Source: an uncultured Bacilli bacterium (lineage in GTDB: Bacteria; Bacillota_I; Bacilli_A; RFN20; CAG-826). From it: a stretch of 6,898 bases of DNA. The stretch covers positions 1-6,898 of the forward strand of contig CALVRY010000061.1 in the NCBI GenBank assembly GCA_944358755.1. Reading direction: 5' to 3'. How positions within the stretch are numbered: position 1 is the first letter of the stretch; each line of letters begins with the position of its first letter. Below the pieces are notes generated by a model. The model was not told where the DNA came from. It was given only the letters and a program-made list of their open reading frames with translations, and did no database searches. Both the position numbers and the translations under genes were made by a program. Below, one piece after another: positions 1 to 5,427 of the stretch.

Positions 1-449
1 CCTATTTCAAACCCACAAGATAAGTAAAATAAACACGCATTTAGATTATTGTCTTGGCCTGTTGTATATAATCCTGAATATCCGTTTTTTATAGCATGTT
101 CATAACTAGCTTTAATTAATTTTTTACCAATTCCTTGATGGCGCATATCTTTATTAACTTTAAGGTCATAAAGATAAAGACAAGAATTAAAAGTATCAGT
201 TAAAATCGCTAGTCCAACACATTTATCATTTTCATAAGCTCCAATAAAAACATAATTTTGCATTTTTTCAAAATCATAATTTTCATCAGGAAATTTCATT
301 TCTTTGACTTCATCTAATGGAAATAATTCTTCTTCGTGATTCCACTTATCACCATCATAACTGACTTTCATTCTTCCTCTAATAGGAAATGGTTCATTTG
401 GTATATTAATATCATTTGAATGCTTTTTATCAATGTATCTAATCTCCAT
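1..449 (-). CDS. GNAT N-acetyltransferase, streptothricin acetyltransferase (Sat4/SatA)-like, 3' end off window
   Basis: A cytoplasmic acetyl-CoA-dependent N-acetyltransferase. The 149 visible residues resemble Sat4/SatA streptothricin acetyltransferases along their length. The N-terminal NIPNEPFPIRG (residues 15-25) corresponds to the D-x-P-x-EPF-x-x-x-G stretch of Sat4. The acetyl-CoA motif A is RHQGIGKK (103-110), and GQDNNLNACLFYLSCGF (131-147) is the family's QDNN...FY...CGF block. Sat4 is about 180 residues, so roughly 30 C-terminal residues should lie beyond position 1. The resemblance was judged from memory, not by alignment, so the substrate could be something other than streptothricin. 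ATG at 449 is used here. An in-frame GTG at 453-455 has better spacing (7 nt) from the GAGG upstream, against 13 nt for the ATG, so the real start may be six bases earlier. The gene lies about 90 bp downstream of the lipoprotein gene with no clear terminator between them. Confidence 0.85.
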   Translation of the reverse strand, partial: MEIRYIDKKHSNDINIPNEPFPIRGRMKVSYDGDKWNHEEELFPLDEVKEMKFPDENYDFEKMQNYVFIGAYENDKCVGLAILTDTFNSCLYLYDLKVNKDMRHQGIGKKLIKASYEHAIKNGYSGLYTTGQDNNLNACLFYLSCGFEI

Positions 450-538
450 ATTCACTAATCATCCTCAATGAAACTTTAAATCAAATATGTACGATAGACA
501 AGCCATAAATTAAGATATCTGAGTAATTAAACTAGCAC

Positions 539-3172
539 TTATAAAAGTGGAGGTGGAGGAGGCACTAAACCTCCTGCTTCTCTTTCAACTTTAATTGTTC
601 CATTATCATAAATTAAATAATAATTTTCTGTTAATGCGCTAAATTTAAGAGCCAACTTGCCATTTCTATTAACAACGACATATTCTGTATAAGTCATACC
701 TGGTAGAGTGCTTCCTTTTTGTTTAACTTCAAGTTGATAACCATCATTTGCTCCACCTATTCCAACAAAATCTTTGAAAGTATAGACATTGCCTTCTGTA
801 TCTTCATATGTGCCTTTAAATGAGGCAAGATCTAAGCCAGCTTCTTTAAGTTCATTTGCACCAAAAGTTAAATCAACTGGTTCTTTATTTTCATTAAGAG
901 TGAAAACTAAATCAGTTTTAACGTTATTTAACGTAACATTAATAGTGATTGTTCCATTTGCTGCTAAACTTCCACTAATCGAATTGACGGTCACTTCTTC
1001 ACCATTTACATAGACTTTATCACGGTTAATAAATACAACTTGGCTTAAATCTTCATTGTGGTAAATTCCATTAACTGCGTGTAATCTTTCTTCAACATAT
1101 CTTGTTTCAAAAACAAGCATTGAGTTACCCTCTTTATAAAGATAAACCCAAACATTTTGATGTAAGAAAGAAATAGCTGGAGCAAGAGTGCCATTTGCAA
1201 GAGGGGCAACTTGAACATGATATTCTTTTTCCTCTCGATAAATTAAACCATCTCCTGTTTCGTTTAATACATCAGCGTAAAATTTGCCATCCTTAGTCAA
1301 CTCAAAAGCTTCATCCCCATATGTGCCAGTAAAGACGTATCTTCCAACAAGAGAATCATAAATTTCTTGATCAATATATGTTTCAATTGGATCTTTTACT
1401 CCTACAACATATTCCGTCAATTGATCAAATGTTTCGTAATTGAAATATTTATTAGTTTCGCCATCTTTAAAAGTAATATGAACCTCATAGCTAAAACTAT
1501 AATCATCATATGATGGTTCGATAGTTAAAGGTTTATTTTCGCCTTTATAAGTCATTACGCCATCTTTAAATGAAACTTGGCCTTTTCCTGATGTATATAC
1601 TTTTTCAAGAGTATTAACAAGTTCATCGTTAAAGTAATTAACTGTTCCCGTGCCACGAGTTAAAGTATAAGCTTTTGCAGTTTCATCAAGTACACTAAAT
1701 ACAAATTGTGAACCATCAACATCAAAAGTAACATAAGGATATTCTAGAGCAGGATTATAAGTTAATGCGCCTTTATAATCTTTATTTTTATATGTGACAT
1801 TAAATTTATCATTAATTATTAATGTATCAACAACGCCATTAACAATACTTTCAAAGGTGTGATCATAATAAGTTTTAAATAAATCATAATTTAACAAAAA
1901 TGATGTTTGGCCATTAACTGTTACTTCAATTGCCCTTCCAACTTGAAATTCAGTAAAAACGTAATCAACACCATTTAAGTTTGTTTTAAGTCCAAGTTTT
2001 TCACCTTGAATTATTTTTTCAAATTCATGTTCTGCGCCATTTAATAAGAGTGAACCATTTGCGTAGTCCATTGAATCGTAAGCAAAATCAAATCTCAATC
2101 CATCACTATTTTCATATGCACCATTAAATTGCATAGTTGAATTAAATGGATAATATTTAGTTTCATTATTTTCAATCCATTTAATTCCATATGGTGTTGC
2201 TTGAATAAAGATTTCACGAACATCGTTCTTTAAGTGATAATAAGAACCATTATCATAATGAAGTCCAAAAGTGAATTTTTCCTCACCAATTGAAATTTCA
2301 GGATTTAATGTTTCCATATAAGTTTCTTCATCGTATAAAGAAGTATAGTTAAATTTCAAATATGTGTCTTTATCGACAAAGTAATCACCATATACAAAAG
2401 TTACATCGCTAATGTAAACTACTTGTTCCATTGTTACATCGAACAATCCAGCGACTTGATCGTTTAGTTCTAAATAACAAGAATAATATAAGTAATCATC
2501 TTCATAATCCCAAATATCAATCATCAAAGTCATCTTATTATTGAGCAATGAATAATAGGTTTTAGCGAAATAATAATCATTATTATATGTTGGTGTTCCA
2601 GATGCAAAAAGTCCTTGATTTATCGTAAAAGTGTCTAAATCTCCACTATATTCATCAGTAATTGCGAGGGCAACGCTATACATTGACGAATCACCATAAC
2701 CAGTATATGTGCCAACAAATGGGGTGATATCTGGCATGAAAGAGTCTAGTAAAACATATTCATTATTTACTTTTTCTTCTAAAATAAGTTCCATCTTTTC
2801 TTCAAACGAAAAGTAAAGTCGATAATCGCCATCATTATGCGTAGCATCATAATAAACTGCTTTTCTAGTTGAATCGCCATTTGTTACATCTTCAATTTTA
2901 GTTGGATATAACTTTAGTTCAGTATCTCCATCTAAAAGTAATGAATCAGCAGAAATTGTTAGATTGCCGTGTGGTGCATAAAATTTTCCTAAAACGCCAC
3001 TTGCATAATCACTTTCCTTAAAAGTAGGTAATTCTGGTTTATCTGGTTCAGGTTCTACCGGGCCAGGGCCAGGGCCAGGCTTATCAGGTACTTCTGGTTC
3101 ATTATTTCCACAAGAAGTAATCAAAGCGAATGCAGATAAAGATAAAAACAAAAAAGATTTTCTTAAGTGCAT
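539..3172 (-). CDS. Large modular surface lipoprotein (877 aa)
   Basis: A predicted secreted lipoprotein of unknown function, anchored outside the membrane. It has a basic N-terminus (HLRK), a hydrophobic segment (residues 6-19) and a lipobox ITSC with the lipidated cysteine at C21. An acidic Pro/Gly linker (22-50) includes PGPGPGP. The remainder is rich in Tyr, Asp, Gly and alternating hydrophobics, as expected for beta-sheet. A weak motif of the type G-x-(Y/F) followed by a beta strand and a Gly/Asn turn recurs near residues 62, 154, 261, 351, 436, 525, 610, 701 and 787. That spacing of 85-107 suggests about nine related modules. No enzyme motif is evident. The C-terminus is unusual: AGGLVPPPPPLL. 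The ATG at 3172 is preceded by AAGGAG at 7-nt spacing, and the signal peptide begins directly there, so the start is secure. Possible roles are surface ligand binding or adhesion. I do not recognise the family. Confidence 0.9.
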   Translation of the reverse strand: MHLRKSFLFLSLSAFALITSCGNNEPEVPDKPGPGPGPVEPEPDKPELPTFKESDYASGVLGKFYAPHGNLTISADSLLLDGDTELKLYPTKIEDVTNGDSTRKAVYYDATHNDGDYRLYFSFEEKMELILEEKVNNEYVLLDSFMPDITPFVGTYTGYGDSSMYSVALAITDEYSGDLDTFTINQGLFASGTPTYNNDYYFAKTYYSLLNNKMTLMIDIWDYEDDYLYYSCYLELNDQVAGLFDVTMEQVVYISDVTFVYGDYFVDKDTYLKFNYTSLYDEETYMETLNPEISIGEEKFTFGLHYDNGSYYHLKNDVREIFIQATPYGIKWIENNETKYYPFNSTMQFNGAYENSDGLRFDFAYDSMDYANGSLLLNGAEHEFEKIIQGEKLGLKTNLNGVDYVFTEFQVGRAIEVTVNGQTSFLLNYDLFKTYYDHTFESIVNGVVDTLIINDKFNVTYKNKDYKGALTYNPALEYPYVTFDVDGSQFVFSVLDETAKAYTLTRGTGTVNYFNDELVNTLEKVYTSGKGQVSFKDGVMTYKGENKPLTIEPSYDDYSFSYEVHITFKDGETNKYFNYETFDQLTEYVVGVKDPIETYIDQEIYDSLVGRYVFTGTYGDEAFELTKDGKFYADVLNETGDGLIYREEKEYHVQVAPLANGTLAPAISFLHQNVWVYLYKEGNSMLVFETRYVEERLHAVNGIYHNEDLSQVVFINRDKVYVNGEEVTVNSISGSLAANGTITINVTLNNVKTDLVFTLNENKEPVDLTFGANELKEAGLDLASFKGTYEDTEGNVYTFKDFVGIGGANDGYQLEVKQKGSTLPGMTYTEYVVVNRNGKLALKFSALTENYYLIYDNGTIKVEREAGGLVPPPPPLL
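3060..3077. repeat. Three tandem gggcca hexamers in the lipoprotein linker
   Basis: Three exact copies of gggcca make a G+C-rich island in an otherwise AT-rich gene and encode the PGPGPGP part of the linker just after the lipid-anchored cysteine. Because the unit is six bases, gain or loss of a copy would lengthen or shorten the linker by two residues without a frameshift. Confidence 0.8.
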
Positions 3173-3179
3173 AATTGTG

Positions 3180-3185
3180 CTCCTT
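3180..3185 (-). promoter_or_regulatory. Strong Shine-Dalgarno (AAGGAG) of the lipoprotein gene
   Basis: On the minus strand AAGGAG ends 7 nt before the ATG at 3172. This is near-ideal placement and fixes the start codon. Confidence 0.85.
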
Positions 3186-3190
3186 TCTAT

Positions 3191-3203
3191 TTGATAGTAT
3201 CAA
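3191..3203. promoter_or_regulatory. 13-bp palindrome downstream of the putative -10, possible operator
   Basis: TTGATA-g-TATCAA is a perfect inverted repeat with a one-base centre. It lies directly downstream of the proposed -10 hexamer and upstream of the lipoprotein RBS, where a bound repressor would block initiation or clearance. The symmetry is visible; the operator role is inference, and short AT-rich palindromes arise by chance. Confidence 0.35.
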
Positions 3204-3204
3204 T

Positions 3205-3232
3205 AGAATACATATCGCCTAATTTTTTACAA
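3205..3232 (-). promoter_or_regulatory. Putative sigma-70/SigA promoter of the lipoprotein gene
   Basis: On the minus strand TTGTAA (3227-3232) and TATTCT (3205-3210) are separated by 16 bp. Each matches four of six consensus bases. The expected start point falls near 3198, giving a short leader that contains the palindrome and the RBS. No other convincing pair was seen in this gap. Confidence 0.45.
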
Positions 3233-3304
3233 GAAAAACACAATCAAAAATAATATTAGGAAATATTACTAAAAATATCGTTATCCTAATTTTTAACTAG
3301 GAAT

Positions 3305-3333
3305 ATTAAAAACTAAGTATGGCAAATACCATA
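3305..3333 (-). terminator. Weak candidate terminator after the DUF3800 gene
   Basis: On the minus strand a 5-bp hairpin (TATGG, six-base loop, CCATA; 3318-3333) is followed by CTTAGTTTTT. The stem is short and AT-rich and the T-run begins several bases late. It is the best candidate in the 238-bp gap between the DUF3800 stop and the lipoprotein start. The rest of that gap holds only the lipoprotein promoter. Confidence 0.25.
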
Positions 3334-3410
3334 TAAATTCATATAATGAGGATAGTAAAACGATAGACTTCCGTGTGTTAAAACACTCATTGCAAGAAAA
3401 ATTAAATTGA

Positions 3411-4073
3411 CTATTTAAATTCTTTCTTAATTATTGAACGTAAATACGTTTTTTTAAATACACTTTTATTTTTGAAAAATATTTCTTCTGATTTTGATAA
3501 TGTACCGTCATTTAGTTTCAATTCCATAAGCCTTATTGACGTTACAAAATCAGCGATTTGCGCTAATCTATAATCCACCTGTTTAACATCTTTTTTAAAT
3601 TCGACTGGATAACCAGAGATTCCAAATGCTTGCGCTAAAGCTTTATAAACAATTTGTTGGCCTTTGTCATAATAGACTTTTATCAAATCAAAAGAAGAAA
3701 AATAATCGTAATGTTGAATCAAGAAAGAATAAATATCTTTTGCTAACTTAGATAGAACTTTTGTTCTATCTTCATTGAACTCCTTTTTCTTGTAAGTAAA
3801 CTCTTTATGAATTATCGGTAAAATTGAATAAAGAATCAAAACTTTATTAACGCATTTTTTCCTTTCCATAAAACTAATATTTTTAAATTCATCTTCACGT
3901 CTAATTAGAGGGCCAACATGAAAAACAGGGTCGTTTCTAAACCTATTAATCTGATTAGAGATATCAATATTTTGATTATGAAAAACTAAAGATACGACAT
4001 AGTACTTGGAAGCACCATAATCAAAACCAATGTCACCAGATTCATCAATAAATACACTTAATATATTTTCCAT
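3411..4073 (-). CDS. DUF3800 family protein (RNase H-like fold), 220 aa
   Basis: The N-terminal VFIDESGDIG (residues 7-16) is the family's diagnostic DESG motif on the first strand. KVYYDKGQ (132-139) supplies a second Asp (D136), and LAQIADFV (170-177) is the family's Q-(L/I)-A-D motif with D175. D10, D136 and D175 could form an RNase H-like metal site, which would suggest a nuclease or nucleic-acid-binding role, but the biochemical function is unestablished. The length is normal and no lesion is seen, unlike the two genes upstream. The start is fixed because DESG follows within ten codons and no earlier start fits. There is no Shine-Dalgarno: the ATG lies 7 nt after the U-tract of the terminator that closes the upstream structured RNA. 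Expression may depend on terminator readthrough or on translation without a Shine-Dalgarno. The RNA next door suggests an RNA-protein module. Confidence 0.82.
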   Translation of the reverse strand: MENILSVFIDESGDIGFDYGASKYYVVSLVFHNQNIDISNQINRFRNDPVFHVGPLIRREDEFKNISFMERKKCVNKVLILYSILPIIHKEFTYKKKEFNEDRTKVLSKLAKDIYSFLIQHYDYFSSFDLIKVYYDKGQQIVYKALAQAFGISGYPVEFKKDVKQVDYRLAQIADFVTSIRLMELKLNDGTLSKSEEIFFKNKSVFKKTYLRSIIKKEFK

Positions 4074-4080
4074 ATTATTA

Positions 4081-4105
4081 AAAAGAAAACCCTATTTCTA
4101 GGGTT
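4081..4105 (-). terminator. Intrinsic terminator between the small RNA and the DUF3800 gene
   Basis: On the minus strand a perfect 7-bp stem AACCCTA/TAGGGTT is capped by a GAAA (GNRA) tetraloop and followed by a T-rich tract (TTTCTTTTT, including the stem end). The arms are 4099-4105 and 4088-4094, and the tract is 4081-4087. This is the clearest terminator in the window and stands 7 nt before the DUF3800 ATG. Confidence 0.88.
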
Positions 4106-4176
4106 AGGTGCGAGACTGTCTCTCGCGGTTTGGTGGGACCATATGCGGCTCCCTATCAAGAGGTTCCCTTTTGATA
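4081..4176 (-). ncRNA. Structured small RNA (about 95 nt), DUF3800-associated candidate
   Basis: The segment is clearly more G+C-rich than its surroundings and folds into four consecutive hairpins on the minus strand. P1 is TATCAA/TTGATA (4171-4176 with 4154-4159) with an 11-nt loop containing GGGAACC. P2 is GGGA-(g)-CC/GGTCCC (4147-4153 with 4135-4140) around GCATAT. P3 is GCGAGA/TCTCGC (4121-4126 with 4110-4115) with loop GACAG. P4 is the terminator stem. A good promoter lies just upstream and an intrinsic terminator closes it, so it looks like an independent transcript. It does not match the conserved cores I know for SRP RNA, tmRNA, RNase P or common riboswitches. DUF3800 genes are known from comparative genomics to be accompanied by several classes of conserved RNA motif. 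Which class this is, if any, cannot be decided here. A cis-acting leader/attenuator is the main alternative. Confidence 0.6.
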
Positions 4177-4181
4177 AAGAA

Positions 4182-4210
4182 AAAATAGCATAAATTATTA
4201 CTATTATCAA
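4182..4210 (-). promoter_or_regulatory. Strong putative promoter of the small RNA
   Basis: On the minus strand TTGATA (4205-4210) and TATTTT (4182-4187) are separated by exactly 17 bp. The predicted start at about 4175 coincides with the 5' edge of hairpin P1. The agreement of promoter, first stem and terminator supports a discrete transcript. Confidence 0.6.
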
Positions 4211-4424
4211 CATTTTTTAAAATTAGTTTGCGTTCTTTAATAGGATTAAGTTTATAATTTATTTTCATATTAATTATATTTTTTTACTCTCAAATTCTAA
4301 ATTTGTGTCGGAACTCTAGTTTCCTTAGATGCGAAAAAACCATTTGAAATAATCTGATAATTAACAAAAATTATTGGTTAAAATAACTATGTTCATCCAA
4401 AAACCCTGCAAATCTCAGTTAAAA
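4211..4424. other. Intergenic AT-rich stretch, nothing clearly supported
   Basis: This lies between the kinase pseudogene and the small-RNA promoter. It contains short hairpin-capable stretches, such as the 15-bp CAAATT-tag-AATTTG on the minus strand at 4291-4305, but none is followed by a T-run, so no terminator can be called for the kinase gene. A minus-strand open frame of 54 codons starts at 4268 and runs through the RNA; it has no RBS and is treated as chance. Confidence 0.5.
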
Positions 4425-5307
4425 TTATTTTTTCAGTTTTTGTGAAGCAAAATCAAGTATTATTTCTTTACGTAATTTTAGTATTTTCTCCAAGAATTCT
4501 TTCTTTAAATCACTAAGCGCTTCTACCACATCAATTAAAAAATTAATTTCTTCAAGATTAATTCTAGGTACAATTCTTTTAAGAGCTTCATTACATCCTT
4601 GATATTCAAGTGAGCTTATTATCTTAAAATAATTTCCACGTTTTCCATCGACAAAAATTGCTGATGTTGGAATGCCAAAAACTCGAAAATCCATTTCGCT
4701 CTCTGAATTAAGCACTTCTTTAATTAACTCATCATCAATTTGTGGATATAAAGAAGAACCACAATCAAATATTAGCGCGATTCTCATTTCATCAGTTTCA
4801 AGATTATATAAAAATCGCCAGTTGCCGTTGTGCCTATCCCGATTTCCAATAAAAGCATCTATTACAAACATGTTCCAAAAAATGTTCTTCTAATTCTTTT
4901 GAATCAACAAATTTTTGTTTTCTAATTGTATCTATTATATCTTTTAGTTCTGTAGAGGAACCGTTTAAAGAAGAATTAATAATGCTATTTTTAACCAAAA
5001 GAAAATCTGAAACTATTTCACGTTCATTTGTGAAATCCTTACACGCAGCTACTGTTCTAACTTTATCGTTATATTCATATGTGTCTAAGATTGTTTCTTT
5101 AGCTTTTAATCCAAGCATATTAAAAATATGAGATGCAATATATTCTGACAAACAACCATCCGTATAATAATGATTTTTATTTTTAGTATCTCTTTTAGGA
5201 AATTTAAGCATATAGATTTCATCATTATAAATAATGGAAATTTTACTTCCATTAGCGCCAGCATAACACTTATTTCGTAAAGCAAAATTTGTAAAATCTA
5301 TCTTAAT
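4425..5307 (-). pseudogene. HipA/CtkA-like serine/threonine kinase, frameshifted and with a non-canonical start
   Basis: Restoring one frame gives about 293 residues. The glycine-rich nucleotide loop is YAGANGSK (15-22), and a conserved Lys lies in YMLKFPK (32-38). The catalytic loop is FIGNRDRHNGNW (152-163) with D157 and N162, followed by the metal-binding IFDCG (179-183) with D181. This is the HipA-like kinase fold, in the compact single-domain form seen in Helicobacter CtkA (about 325 aa). HipA kinases phosphorylate translation-related proteins; no target can be inferred and no HipB-like DNA-binding partner is adjacent. The frame breaks at a run of six T (minus strand, 4877-4882). With five T the protein reads EEHFWNMFVIDAFIGN; as written the first half ends at TAG 4834-4836 after an abnormal tail. 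The 5' end lacks ATG, GTG or TTG. An ATT at 5305-5307 sits 7 nt after AAAAAGGA and begins MKIDFTNF. A stop at 5341-5343 bounds it upstream. Confidence 0.8.
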
Positions 5308-5314
5308 TTTGCAG

Positions 5315-5322
5315 TCCTTTTT
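5315..5322 (-). promoter_or_regulatory. Ribosome binding site pointing to an ATT start of the kinase gene
   Basis: AAAAAGGA on the minus strand ends 7 nt before ATT at 5305-5307. It is correctly spaced for that codon and not for the first ATG (5211), which lies past the conserved glycine-rich loop. It therefore argues that translation began, or once began, at the ATT position. Confidence 0.55.
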
Positions 5323-5344
5323 ATTAAATAAATGATTTTTTTAC

Positions 5345-5407
5345 CTTAGATTATTAAATAATTTTAGTGTGTAAACCACAAAATTTAAATTTTATTAATA
5401 ATCTAAG
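5345..5407. repeat. 63-bp imperfect palindrome with 13-bp perfect arms
   Basis: The arms at 5345-5357 and 5395-5407 are exact reverse complements (left arm begins CTTAGATTATTA). A second, weaker inner stem is possible from ATTTT/AAAAT and GTG/CAC around a GTTTA loop. Neither strand has a T-run after the structure, so it is not a standard terminator. It occupies most of the gap between the ATPase and kinase genes. No target duplication is visible at the edges. It could be an operator or cruciform, a small non-autonomous element, or a transcript-stabilising hairpin. Confidence 0.6.
5348..5375 (-). promoter_or_regulatory. Possible promoter of the kinase gene, overlapping the palindrome
   Basis: On the minus strand TTTACA (5370-5375) and TAATCT (5348-5353) are 16 bp apart. 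The predicted start near 5341 gives a leader of about 34 nt carrying the AAAAAGGA site. The -10 lies inside the left palindrome arm. In AT-rich DNA such matches are common, so support is modest. Confidence 0.35.
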
Positions 5408-5427
5408 CTGTCTTCATTAAGTAAAAA

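Noticed and set aside
492..499. Short direct repeat cgatagac also found at 3361-3368, as possible element boundaries
   Set aside because: Eight bases in nearly 7 kb of biased sequence is within chance expectation, and no flanking structure accompanies the copies.
789..1013. Plus-strand open frame of 74 codons inside the lipoprotein gene
   Set aside because: It is antisense to a well-supported gene, with no RBS and no recognisable domain.
3375..3390. GTGTT-aa-AACAC hairpin after the DUF3800 gene as a terminator
   Set aside because: A five-base stem with a two-base loop is not stable and no T-run follows on either strand.
4104..4268. 54-codon minus-strand open frame running through the small-RNA promoter and hairpins
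   Set aside because: It has no Shine-Dalgarno, its start lies in featureless AT-rich DNA, and it spans a strong promoter and three stems better explained as RNA. It looks like a chance open frame in a region short of stops.
4672..4893. Plus-strand open frame of 73 codons opposite the kinase
   Set aside because: It is an antisense shadow of conserved HipA-like coding sequence.
5345..5407. Palindrome as a bidirectional intrinsic terminator
   Set aside because: Neither side has a T-tract in the direction of transcription; the minus strand continues GTAAAAAAATC and the plus strand CTGTCTTC.
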